DNA from: a virus
Reading direction: 5' to 3' (one strand)
Virus record (IMG/VR): IMGVR_UViG_3300047546_000146
Location: 1 to 38,303 of that record
Length of the DNA: 38,303 bases
The notes beneath the pieces are model-generated. The model did not search any database. It was not told the DNA's origin and saw nothing but the letters and a program-made list of their open reading frames with translations. Below are positions 16,163-24,288 of this stretch, piece after piece. A program made the translations under genes and the position numbers. Position 1 is the first letter of the stretch, and each line of letters begins with the position of its first letter.

Positions 16163-18229
16163 ATGTTTACAGAAGAGGAAATCAGGAACATACTTCCTGC
16201 TAACTGGGACAAATTAGGGGCAGATCAAAAAGCTCAATTCTTCAAAAATGCTGGAATAACAACCGATAACTTAGTTAACATCGGTGCTATTTCACCTTCT
16301 GATGCTTCGTGGTTTAATTCTAAAGGTGTTGAAACTAGTCGTCCTTTGTTGGTGTCGTCAACAGTTCCTAGTAATACATTAGAAAGCACTGTTGATAACT
16401 TAATCAACAATGTAACCACTAACGCACAAAGTATTGCTCAAACAGCAAAACAATATGGATTAACTGCTGATGATCTAGCTGCTGTTAGTGGCTTAACAAA
16501 AGCAGAAATCAATCAGTTCTTTTTAGATGGTGGTTTACCTTTAGGTACTATCTTAACTGGTGATGTTAAAAGAACCTTTGGTACTGAAGGCAACATACGT
16601 CAGATAGATAAAGGTGAGGATGTTACGGTTGAGAAAGTAATCGGTAAGCAAGGTGATAAACTTGTTGTTCAAGCTTATGATGCTTACGGACAACCAACCA
16701 CAACAAGACTTACCAGTCCTAATACTTCTGAGGGTGCTGGGTGGCTACAAGCATTAGGTATTGTTGGTGGTGCTATTGGCTTAAGTAGCCTACCTGAAGT
16801 AAGTTCTTTGTTTAGTGGTGCTGGAGCTGGTGCAGCAGAACTTGGTGGCTTAGGTGCTCTTGGAGAAGGCGCTGGTGCTGCTGGAGCCGCTGCAGGTGCT
16901 GCCACAGGTGCAGCAGCCACAGCAGCCGCTACAGGTGCAGCAACAGGCGCTGCCAGTACATTGTTTAACCCTGCATCATTGTTTAACCCTGCATCATTGT
17001 TTACCACAGTAGCTAACACCTTACTACAAGGATTAACGAACACTAACGCACAGAATGTTCTAGGTGGTTTGATTAGTTCTGGTGCTAACTTAGCGATGAT
17101 CCAGGATGCTGCTAACAAGTTACGTCAGCAAGGACAACTAACTCAAACAGAATACACTAACTTAGCTAATCAGTTAGGTAGTCAATATTCCTTAGCAGGT
17201 GAAGGGGCTAGGTTAGGTCAAACACAGATTGCTCAAGGTATTCTTCCTTACACACAAGCATTAGGAAGTACAGCACAACAAGGTTTGATGAATGTAGGCC
17301 AAACTGCTGCTAACATGGTTGGTCAGTTTACGCCTTATGGTGTTACTGGTTCTTTGTTCGGAACTACCTATGATCCTAAGACAGGACAGGTTAACACTGC
17401 CTTGACAGAAGATGCAAGACAGATGTATAATCCATTTGCACAGGTAGCTCAACAGTCTGCTAATGCAGCGCTGATGACTAACGTAGACCAGCTTAGCCAG
17501 GATTACTACAACAAGTTAGCTGCATTGTCCGCACCTGAAGTAGAGCGTCAACGCCTTGCTACAGAGGCTAGGTTACGTGCTCAAGGAAGATTGGGTGTAA
17601 GTGGTTCAGCTTTTGGTGGATCTTCACCAGAACTGTTAGCACAGGAACAAGCCATTGCTAAACAGCGACTAGAGAGAGAACTACAGTCTAGACAGGCTGC
17701 TTTAGGAGAACGTGGTACGCTCATCAACCAAAGCACTGCTGCACTAGCACCTATACAACAGTTAACACAGCAAGAGATGGCACAGGCTCAGTTGTCTGGT
17801 CAGTTAGGTCAGCTAGCACAGCAAGGTAGGATCAGTGCAGCAGGATTGTTCGCTCAACCAGCAGCACAGGGTTACATGACACAGGCTCAGACAGGCTTAG
17901 CAGGTCAACAGTTAGCTGCTAATGCTCAACAGGCTGGTGTACAGCAACAGTTACTATCTCAGTTATCTGGTTTGGATACACAAGCTAAACTACGTAGTCT
18001 TGGTCTAGCAGGTAACTTACAAGCTCAACAAGAGGCTTTAGCAGGCTTGTTAAATTCTAGAAGGGATGTAGCTAATCAGATATTAGGTAACCAAGGTACT
18101 TTAGGAAGTGCTGCTGGAGGACTGTTAAGTAACATACTAAATCCTAATGCTGCTGGAAACATCAATAGCTTAGGTTTTGGTACTGGACTAGGATACGGTA
18201 ATCAAGACATTGGTCAGTTTCTAATGTAA
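16163..18229 (+). CDS. Internal virion / DNA-ejection protein 1
   Basis: A 688-residue protein with a small acidic N-terminal domain, a striking Ala/Gly-only stretch (about residues 218-266) of glycine-zipper type, a tandem FNPASLFNPASLF, and a long Gln-rich helical C-terminal half (e.g. APEVERQRLATEARLRAQGR, about 455-475). Ejection proteins leave the capsid and form a conduit across the cell envelope, and glycine-zipper helices fit that task. It is the first of five consecutive large virion genes. DNA carries an 18-bp perfect tandem duplication at 16961-16996. Confidence 0.7.
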   Translation: MFTEEEIRNILPANWDKLGADQKAQFFKNAGITTDNLVNIGAISPSDASWFNSKGVETSRPLLVSSTVPSNTLESTVDNLINNVTTNAQSIAQTAKQYGLTADDLAAVSGLTKAEINQFFLDGGLPLGTILTGDVKRTFGTEGNIRQIDKGEDVTVEKVIGKQGDKLVVQAYDAYGQPTTTRLTSPNTSEGAGWLQALGIVGGAIGLSSLPEVSSLFSGAGAGAAELGGLGALGEGAGAAGAAAGAATGAAATAAATGAATGAASTLFNPASLFNPASLFTTVANTLLQGLTNTNAQNVLGGLISSGANLAMIQDAANKLRQQGQLTQTEYTNLANQLGSQYSLAGEGARLGQTQIAQGILPYTQALGSTAQQGLMNVGQTAANMVGQFTPYGVTGSLFGTTYDPKTGQVNTALTEDARQMYNPFAQVAQQSANAALMTNVDQLSQDYYNKLAALSAPEVERQRLATEARLRAQGRLGVSGSAFGGSSPELLAQEQAIAKQRLERELQSRQAALGERGTLINQSTAALAPIQQLTQQEMAQAQLSGQLGQLAQQGRISAAGLFAQPAAQGYMTQAQTGLAGQQLAANAQQAGVQQQLLSQLSGLDTQAKLRSLGLAGNLQAQQEALAGLLNSRRDVANQILGNQGTLGSAAGGLLSNILNPNAAGNINSLGFGTGLGYGNQDIGQFLM

Positions 18230-18238
18230 GGAACAGTA

Positions 18239-19429
18239 ATGGCACAGCAACAAAGTCTATTTGGTCCAAGCATCTACGATGTACAACAACAACAGATGCA
18301 GCAGGACAGAGAAAACGCAATAGCTCAAGCTAAACTAACACCATATCAAAGCATTAGAGCTGGTATGAGTATGTCAGGTATACAGGCTGGTAGATCTATT
18401 GCAGGGTTGTTCGGTGTGGAAGACCCTAAGCTGAAGGAAGCATCAGCTAGACAGGAACTAAAGAATGCTATCTCAGCACAATGGGATGGACAAGACCCTG
18501 TAGAAGCTTACAAGATCATGGCTAAAGAAGCTGCTAGGCTTGGTCTAACACAGGAAGCTATCGCTGCTGCTGCACAGGTTAAGGCTGCTGAAGAGTCTAA
18601 GGCTAAGACTGAGCTTAGTAAAAAAGAAACTGAGGCCAGAATAGGTTTGACACAAGCTCAAACAGAGGCTTCTAAAGGTGCTGAAGGAAGGGCTGTTTCT
18701 AAGTTTACTTGGGAAGAACAGGATAGACCGCTGCAACAAGCTATAAAGAATCTTGAGTTTACTAAGAACGTACAAGACATTAATGTACGTAACGCTCAGT
18801 TGTCAGAAGCTCAAATTAAACTGGAAGCAGCACAAGCTGAGTGGGATGCGCTTACACCAGAAGAGAGGAAAAAACAAGCTAAGTCAAAAGCCAAGCTTTC
18901 AATGGATAAACTACAGCTTGAAGTTGACAAACTCAAGGCTGATATACGAGCTTCTGATGCTTTAGTAGCACAACGATCAAAAGAAACAAGCCAGTTAGCC
19001 CTTAATGTTGGTTATGAAAAAGATTTGGAAGGTAAAATTACAAAAGCTGTTGTTACCTTAAAAGACGGGTCTGTAAAAGAAATTCCTATCGGACAAGCAA
19101 AAGAATTGGAGAAGACTGGTGTTCCTGTAACAGATAAAAAACAAAAAGGAAATCTTTCAGAAGATGAGCAAAGAAATCTTGTTAGATCTTTATTAGGAGG
19201 CGGTAGTAACACGTCAACAACAACACAACCATCAGTCCCTTTGTCTGAAAGAGCACAAGCCACACAGGATCGGCAAACTGAAGCAGCTAATAATGATGTT
19301 ACAATACAAGGTCTTCTTCGTAAAAGAAGGGATGCTGAAAGAAGTGGTAATATTAGAGAAGCAAACCGTATATTAGAAAACGCTAACAAGTTAGCTTATC
19401 AAAGATATAATGTAAGGCCTTTTCAATGA
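18239..19429 (+). CDS. Internal virion protein 2, coiled coil
   Basis: A 396-residue, highly charged, almost entirely helical protein with long stretches of Lys/Glu/Ala/Gln (about residues 100-270) predicted as coiled coil. Its N-terminus (QSLFGPSIYDVQQQQMQQ) is the opening I recall from proteins downstream of the nozzle in related phages. It lies between ejection-protein candidates and its stop overlaps the next start (ATGA), so it is probably a core or ejection component. No enzymatic motif is seen. Confidence 0.68.
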   Translation: MAQQQSLFGPSIYDVQQQQMQQDRENAIAQAKLTPYQSIRAGMSMSGIQAGRSIAGLFGVEDPKLKEASARQELKNAISAQWDGQDPVEAYKIMAKEAARLGLTQEAIAAAAQVKAAEESKAKTELSKKETEARIGLTQAQTEASKGAEGRAVSKFTWEEQDRPLQQAIKNLEFTKNVQDINVRNAQLSEAQIKLEAAQAEWDALTPEERKKQAKSKAKLSMDKLQLEVDKLKADIRASDALVAQRSKETSQLALNVGYEKDLEGKITKAVVTLKDGSVKEIPIGQAKELEKTGVPVTDKKQKGNLSEDEQRNLVRSLLGGGSNTSTTTQPSVPLSERAQATQDRQTEAANNDVTIQGLLRKRRDAERSGNIREANRILENANKLAYQRYNVRPFQ

Positions 19430-20613
19430 TAAATATCCTATCGTTAAAGCGACAGGGTGTTTCAGATTCAATTATTGCAGAAGAACTAGCTAGTTCACGA
19501 GGTATTGATTACAAAGGTTTAAGGGGTCAGGGAGTAACAGACCAAGTAATCATAAGCGAACTAAACAAAGCTCAGGGCGGTCCTTTAGAAGCTTTTAAAG
19601 CTGGTTTTTCTCAAGAGGCTGGTTCTGAAATAACTGGTCTACGTCAGATATTAGGTAGAGAACCAACAGAAGAAGAGCTTATGGCAGAGACTCGTATGCA
19701 GTCTTTACGTGAGCAATCTCCTGTTGCTGGTTGGGCAGGTACATTAGCAGGTAGTATTGTTAACCCAAGTTCTCTTATACCAGGATCTTTACTTTTTAAA
19801 GGAGCTAAAGGTTTAATAACTGGAGGAGCTGCTGCGGGTGCTGTTGGAGGTGCTCTTCGTCCTTTGTATACCCCTGACGAATCTAGGATAGAATCAGCGG
19901 CTATTGGTGCTGGAGCAGGTGCTGTTCTCGGAGGAGCTTTAGCAGGAGCAAGCGATATTGTTGGTCGTTTGTTTAAAAAAGAAATAGATAACATAAACGT
20001 AGGTCGTCGAACTATAGACGATACTACACAGCAAACAGTAGATACAACTCAAACAACAACACCAGCAACCTTTGAATCTCCTGAAGTACAGCGCATCATT
20101 GAAGAAATGGGATCTACTGGTGCTGTACCTAGACAGGCTGCATTGTTATCAGAGCAACCACCTAGAATGGGGTTTGCTGAATTCATGCAGAGAGAACAGG
20201 CTAGAGTAGCCCCAGGAGAAGCTGTACAGCAAGAAGCTGCGTTATTACGTCCTATCACTGAAGAAGCTCCTACAGGCCCTACAGGGCTTGCTAGGGTTAT
20301 GCAAATGGAGCAGCAAAGGCTTGCTGATGAACAACCTAATGTAGGTGCTTTACTTACTAAAAGGTCTGATGATTACTTTACACAGACTGCTAGAGTAGCT
20401 GATGAAGGTATATCTACACCGAAGGTACAGCAATTAGCAAAAGATACTGGACAAGATATCCGCACTGTGTTAAAAGATGTTAAGGCTAGTGACGATGTAT
20501 TAAAAGCTTTAGATGAAGCTAATCTCACTCAGTTACCTAAGACATTTGATGAGGCGATAGACATACTAGAGAATACGCCTTCACTAAGGAGAATACTAGA
20601 TGCGTGTCTGTAA
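19426..20613 (+). CDS. Ejection protein 3, first part of a probable split gene
   Basis: A 395-residue protein. After a short helical repeat-like start (RQGVSDSIIAEELASSRG then RGQGVTDQVIISELNKAQG), ILGREPTEEELMAETRMQS and PVAGWAGTLAGSIVNPSSLI lead into a glycine-zipper hydrophobic region (about residues 125-185). The rest is acidic and helical. In relatives I remember, comparable sequence belongs to one very large internal protein that continues through what is here the next two genes. Its last 14 bases overlap the next gene. Confidence 0.68.
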   Translation: MINILSLKRQGVSDSIIAEELASSRGIDYKGLRGQGVTDQVIISELNKAQGGPLEAFKAGFSQEAGSEITGLRQILGREPTEEELMAETRMQSLREQSPVAGWAGTLAGSIVNPSSLIPGSLLFKGAKGLITGGAAAGAVGGALRPLYTPDESRIESAAIGAGAGAVLGGALAGASDIVGRLFKKEIDNINVGRRTIDDTTQQTVDTTQTTTPATFESPEVQRIIEEMGSTGAVPRQAALLSEQPPRMGFAEFMQREQARVAPGEAVQQEAALLRPITEEAPTGPTGLARVMQMEQQRLADEQPNVGALLTKRSDDYFTQTARVADEGISTPKVQQLAKDTGQDIRTVLKDVKASDDVLKALDEANLTQLPKTFDEAIDILENTPSLRRILDACL

Positions 20614-21202
20614 TGCAGAAGCTGTTGTTCGTGCTGTTGTGCCACGTTATAAGTGGCAAGATTTGTCTGAAGCACAGCGAGAGAAGATATTTAGGCTTGG
20701 GCCTGAAGCGTCTAAACATATCATGGAACGTGGAGATACATTAGATGGTCTAACCATGAGGGATGTTTATGACAGCATTGGTGAACAGTTCCAACAAAGG
20801 ATGACCGCAGCATCAAGAAATGTTGTACCGGACAAGAAAGTTATTGATAGTGTTGATAAGTTCTTATCGAACAAAGATGTTGGTTTTGCTGGTGAATGGG
20901 TTAAGACAGCGTGGTCTAAGGGTAAAGCTTTTAACGCTGAAGAACTAGAGGTAGCTGCTAGGGGTTTCTCTCATGCAGTGAATACTGCTAATGATTCTGC
21001 ATTACTGAAGCTAGTAGAGCAAGGTGATGAGGCTGCGTTAGCTACGTTAGTACAGGCTCAGAACGATATCGTAGCTCTTCGTGCGGCACTAGAAGGAGCT
21101 GGCTCTGAAGTTGGTAGAGCACTACGTTATATACAAAACATACAGAAAGCACAGCAAGAGAATAAACTTATCAACAGTGTCTTTGGAGTTGGTCCATGCT
21201 AA
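20600..21202 (+). CDS. Ejection protein 3, middle part
   Basis: A 200-residue helical protein in the +1 frame relative to the preceding gene. It opens with AEAVVRAVVPRYKWQDLSEA and contains a Lys/Glu/Ala-rich helical body. AAGGAG at 20586-20591, eight bases before the ATG, is a perfect ribosome binding site, and a TAG in frame precedes the ATG directly, so independent initiation is credible. Whether it is a true gene or the middle of a protein split by frame changes needs comparison with relatives. Confidence 0.65.
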   Translation: MRVCNAEAVVRAVVPRYKWQDLSEAQREKIFRLGPEASKHIMERGDTLDGLTMRDVYDSIGEQFQQRMTAASRNVVPDKKVIDSVDKFLSNKDVGFAGEWVKTAWSKGKAFNAEELEVAARGFSHAVNTANDSALLKLVEQGDEAALATLVQAQNDIVALRAALEGAGSEVGRALRYIQNIQKAQQENKLINSVFGVGPC

Positions 21203-23175
21203 AGGTCAGTGAGAATTGTAAGAAGTTCCTTCAAGACTTTGCTAGGATGCAGCTAGACGCTAAAGCATCAGGACTAACTAGTGAGGCTAATAAGCTATCT
21301 TCGGATGTAGTAAAGCTTGTGTCTTCTAATCCTACGTTAGCTAAAAAGATGCAAGAGTATTACGTCAATAGTCTAATCTCTGGTTTAGGCACACCAGTTG
21401 TTAACGTCTATTCAGCCTTCTTCAAAGGTGCTATTGCCCCTTGGGAACGAATGATTGAGTCTGTTGTTGAACGTGGTGCTGAAGGTAAGACTATCCGTGA
21501 AGGATTGTCAATGTTCCCTGCTCTAGTGACATCGTTCGCTGAAGCGTGGAGGTTTGCTGGTAGAGGTTTCCTTAACGGTGCGCCCTTAGATTTAACCTAT
21601 GCTGTAGGGTCTAAAGATGTTAATAAGTTTTTAGAAAACTTTCGGACTAAAGCAATCGGTACAGGTAAGATCACCACTAACGCTGATGGTACTGTTACTT
21701 ACATTGAACCGTCTAAACCTGCTGAAGCATTAGGAGAACTTGTTCGTTTACCAACTAGGGTATCTGTAGCGGTAGATGAATTCTCTAAAGCATTTTTCCG
21801 TAGAATGGAAATCAATGCATTGAAGTATCGTTATGCTTACGGTATGAGTGATGATCAATTTCGTAAGCTTAATATGAGAGATAATCTTGACGCAACCCCT
21901 GAAGAGATTGCTGCTGCTAGACAGGCATTAGTATCTAAGCTACAAGCTATAGATTTCCAGGATGAAAACTGGATGACTAAGATGCGTTTAGCTGGGCTTG
22001 AAAAAGAAGCATCGACTATTACTCAGTTTGCTAAAGAGAATACATTCCAAGCAGATCTAGGTAAGGTAGGTAATACACTAACAAAACTAAGGAACGACTA
22101 TCCTTTGTTGTCTTTTGTAATACCGTTTATTAAGACACCAATCAACATCACTAAAGATTTCTTTAGGTACACACCAGGAAGTGCTTTAGCTTATGCCGGT
22201 ACAGATAAGTTTTCTAATGTTGTAGCAAAGAACTTAATGGGATTAGCTACGATATCAAGCATTATTGGTCTGTATGAATCAGACATAATAACTGGTCATC
22301 ATAGTGATAAAGAAAGAGCTACTAAAGAAGCTGCTGGTATACCTGAGATGTCTATCAAGATAGGTAATCAATGGTATGACTACTCAAGAATTGAGCCTGT
22401 ATCATCAACACTTGGGTTTACACTTGATGTAATGTCACGATATAAAGATTTAGTTCGTGAAGGAAAAGACACTGAAGCGAACAAGTTGTTATCTGGTTTT
22501 ATGTCAGTGATGCGTGATAACTTAGTTGAGAAAACATTCTTAGCTGGTATAGCTAACTTTGTTATGGCTGCAACAGACGCAGAACGATATGGTCCACAGA
22601 TACTAAACAACACAGTTGGTTCCTTAGTACCTGCTGTTGTAGGCTCTGTAGCACGTCTACAAGACCCTGTAAACAAAGAAGTAGATAGTGCTGTTGCTTC
22701 ACTAATGAACCGTATACCAGGCTTAAGAGAAGAGTTACCAACGAAGTTTGACATACTTGGTCAGCCTAAGACTGTAGCGCCAGGACAAGTACTTGGTTTA
22801 GCTTCTAGAGAAGCTGAACAGACACCAGTGCAACAACTGCTTGATAATCCTTATGTGAATATCAGGCCAGTTACTAAGAGATTGTACGGTATGGAATTAG
22901 ATGCTGAACAGCTCAGCCGCTTACGTCAACTCACTGGTGAGGCTGTAGAGCGAACACTAGCGCCTAGAGTAGATGCTTTGAATCGTATCGAAGATCCTAG
23001 GGTTAGAGCTACCAGAATAGAGAAGATTGTAGAAAAAGCTAGAGAAGTTGGGCGTAAACAGTTTATGTCAGAGAATATTAGAAACCCTGAATTCAGAGAT
23101 GCTTTTATTAAGTATCGTCAAGAGCAACGAGGTGTCTTTAAAGAAGAACTACCCAGGTTTGATGTAGGGAGATAA
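21196..23175 (+). CDS. Ejection protein 3, large C-terminal part
   Basis: A 659-residue protein returning to the frame of the gene at 19426. GGAG (21185-21188) lies seven bases before its ATG. It contains SLISGLGTPVVNVYSAFFKG (about residues 54-73), hydrophobic helices near 295-325 and 350-385 (e.g. YPLLSFVIPFIKTPINI), and a basic C-terminus. I associate such sequence with the largest internal virion/ejection protein of aquatic podoviruses. Its stop overlaps the next start (TAATG). Confidence 0.7.
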   Translation: MLKVSENCKKFLQDFARMQLDAKASGLTSEANKLSSDVVKLVSSNPTLAKKMQEYYVNSLISGLGTPVVNVYSAFFKGAIAPWERMIESVVERGAEGKTIREGLSMFPALVTSFAEAWRFAGRGFLNGAPLDLTYAVGSKDVNKFLENFRTKAIGTGKITTNADGTVTYIEPSKPAEALGELVRLPTRVSVAVDEFSKAFFRRMEINALKYRYAYGMSDDQFRKLNMRDNLDATPEEIAAARQALVSKLQAIDFQDENWMTKMRLAGLEKEASTITQFAKENTFQADLGKVGNTLTKLRNDYPLLSFVIPFIKTPINITKDFFRYTPGSALAYAGTDKFSNVVAKNLMGLATISSIIGLYESDIITGHHSDKERATKEAAGIPEMSIKIGNQWYDYSRIEPVSSTLGFTLDVMSRYKDLVREGKDTEANKLLSGFMSVMRDNLVEKTFLAGIANFVMAATDAERYGPQILNNTVGSLVPAVVGSVARLQDPVNKEVDSAVASLMNRIPGLREELPTKFDILGQPKTVAPGQVLGLASREAEQTPVQQLLDNPYVNIRPVTKRLYGMELDAEQLSRLRQLTGEAVERTLAPRVDALNRIEDPRVRATRIEKIVEKAREVGRKQFMSENIRNPEFRDAFIKYRQEQRGVFKEELPRFDVGR

Positions 23176-23642
23176 TGATGTTTGAACTCATTGGTGCTCT
23201 GATCGGTGGTGTTTTTAGACTTGCTCCTGAAGTCCTAAAGATCTTAGATAGGAAGTTTGAAAGAGAGCATGAACTAAAGAAGTTAGATGTTGAAGTCTCT
23301 ATCGCTAAGATGCAAGCAGAGTTTGCTCTACAGCAGGGACATCAACGTCTACAAGAGCATGAATTAGATGCTATCGGTGAAGCATTCAAACAACAAGCAG
23401 AGTCTGACAGCAAGGCTTGGAAGTGGGTAGCATCACTATCTGCTTTGGTTAGACCAGCAGTGACGTACTGGTTTGTATTCTTTTATTCAGTTGTTAAAGC
23501 TGCTGGACTATATCTAGCTTTTCTTCAGGATGGTTCATGGACATCAGTGCTGTTATCAGGATGGACTGACTACGATGAAGGTATGCTATCATTAATTCTA
23601 ACTTTTTGGTTCGTTGGTAGGGTATGGGAATCAAAGAAGTAA
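23175..23642 (+). CDS. Membrane protein, 3TM-holin-like
   Basis: A 155-residue protein. A hydrophobic N-terminus (ELIGALIGGVFRLAPEVLKI) is followed by a charged coiled coil (about residues 27-80) and two hydrophobic segments (about 84-117 including VRPAVTYWFVFFYSVVKAAG, and 135-150). The order and the phrases 'GGVFRLAPEVLK' and 'RPAVTYWF' match what I recall of GTA-type 3TM holins. It overlaps the endolysin gene by 19 bases, which supports a lysis role, either as holin or as spanin-like helper. A second ATG follows at 23178. Confidence 0.7.
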   Translation: MMFELIGALIGGVFRLAPEVLKILDRKFEREHELKKLDVEVSIAKMQAEFALQQGHQRLQEHELDAIGEAFKQQAESDSKAWKWVASLSALVRPAVTYWFVFFYSVVKAAGLYLAFLQDGSWTSVLLSGWTDYDEGMLSLILTFWFVGRVWESKK

Positions 23643-24196
23643 TCGCCATCGCTGAACCACTAATCAAGAGATTCGAAGGCTGGAGAAGTAAACCCTATCT
23701 ATGCAGTGCTAACGTCCCCACCATAGGCTGGGGATCTACGATGTATGAGAATGGTGATAGGGTTACCTTAGATGATCCTGAGATATCAAAAGAAAGAGGA
23801 CAGGAATTGTTTGAACTTGATGCAGAGAGATTCCTACTTCAAGTCTACAAAGCCTGTCCAGTGTTGACGAAACACCCAAATAAAGCTGCTGCAATAGTTA
23901 GCTGGACTTACAACTTAGGGCCAGCTAGGCTCCGAGCATCCACGATGCGAACAAGAATAAACCAAGAAAGATGGGAGGAAGCTGTTCAAGAACTAAAGCG
24001 TTGGAATCTTGCAGCAGGAAAAGTAACCAGAGGTCTTGTTCTTCGTCGTGAAGCAGAGGCGACATTATTCCTCCTTAGCCCATCCAATAACAAAACTGAA
24101 CATAGCAATGTTGATGAAGACAAAGAACCCTTCCAAAAGAACCTCAGATCCGTCCTCGTCAGCTACGACAAAATCATCAGAGTAACAAATCCCTAA
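23624..24196 (+). CDS. Endolysin, GH24 lysozyme
   Basis: This is a peptidoglycan muramidase of the phage lysozyme family (GH24). The catalytic triad pattern is complete: E18 in RFEGW, C27 in LCSAN (Asp or Cys in the family) and T33 in PTIGWG, with the exact E-x8-C-x5-T spacing. The NLGPARLRASTM and RRWNLAAGK-type segments of the family follow. No signal peptide or signal-anchor is seen, so release should need a holin. The last 35 residues (after LFLLSPS) are an extra charged tail of unknown use. Final gene of the rightward arm. Confidence 0.93.
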   Translation: MGIKEVIAIAEPLIKRFEGWRSKPYLCSANVPTIGWGSTMYENGDRVTLDDPEISKERGQELFELDAERFLLQVYKACPVLTKHPNKAAAIVSWTYNLGPARLRASTMRTRINQERWEEAVQELKRWNLAAGKVTRGLVLRREAEATLFLLSPSNNKTEHSNVDEDKEPFQKNLRSVLVSYDKIIRVTNP

Positions 24197-24260
24197 CATA
24201 AACCCTGATAGAAAAGACCAACCCCATATATTCGGCATAGTTTTCCTTAGTGACCTTTAT

Positions 24261-24287
24261 AGACCCCTTTGCAGGGGTCTTTTTTTA
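24261..24287 (+). terminator. Rho-independent terminator ending the rightward arm
   Basis: AGACCCC pairs perfectly with GGGGTCT around TTTGCA and is followed by seven T residues. It lies between the convergent endolysin and ribonucleotide reductase genes. On the opposite strand the same stem lacks a U tract, so it should act mainly on rightward transcripts. Confidence 0.92.
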
Positions 24288-24288
24288 T

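Noticed and set aside
16684-17118. 144-codon minus-strand frame rich in Ala and Pro
   Set aside because: It mirrors the Ala/Gly-rich segment of the ejection protein; repeats in one frame keep the opposite frame open.
21160-21202. Programmed -1 ribosomal frameshift joining the last two ejection ORFs
   Set aside because: No X-XXY-YYZ slippery heptamer is present in the overlap and the downstream ORF has its own GGAG site.
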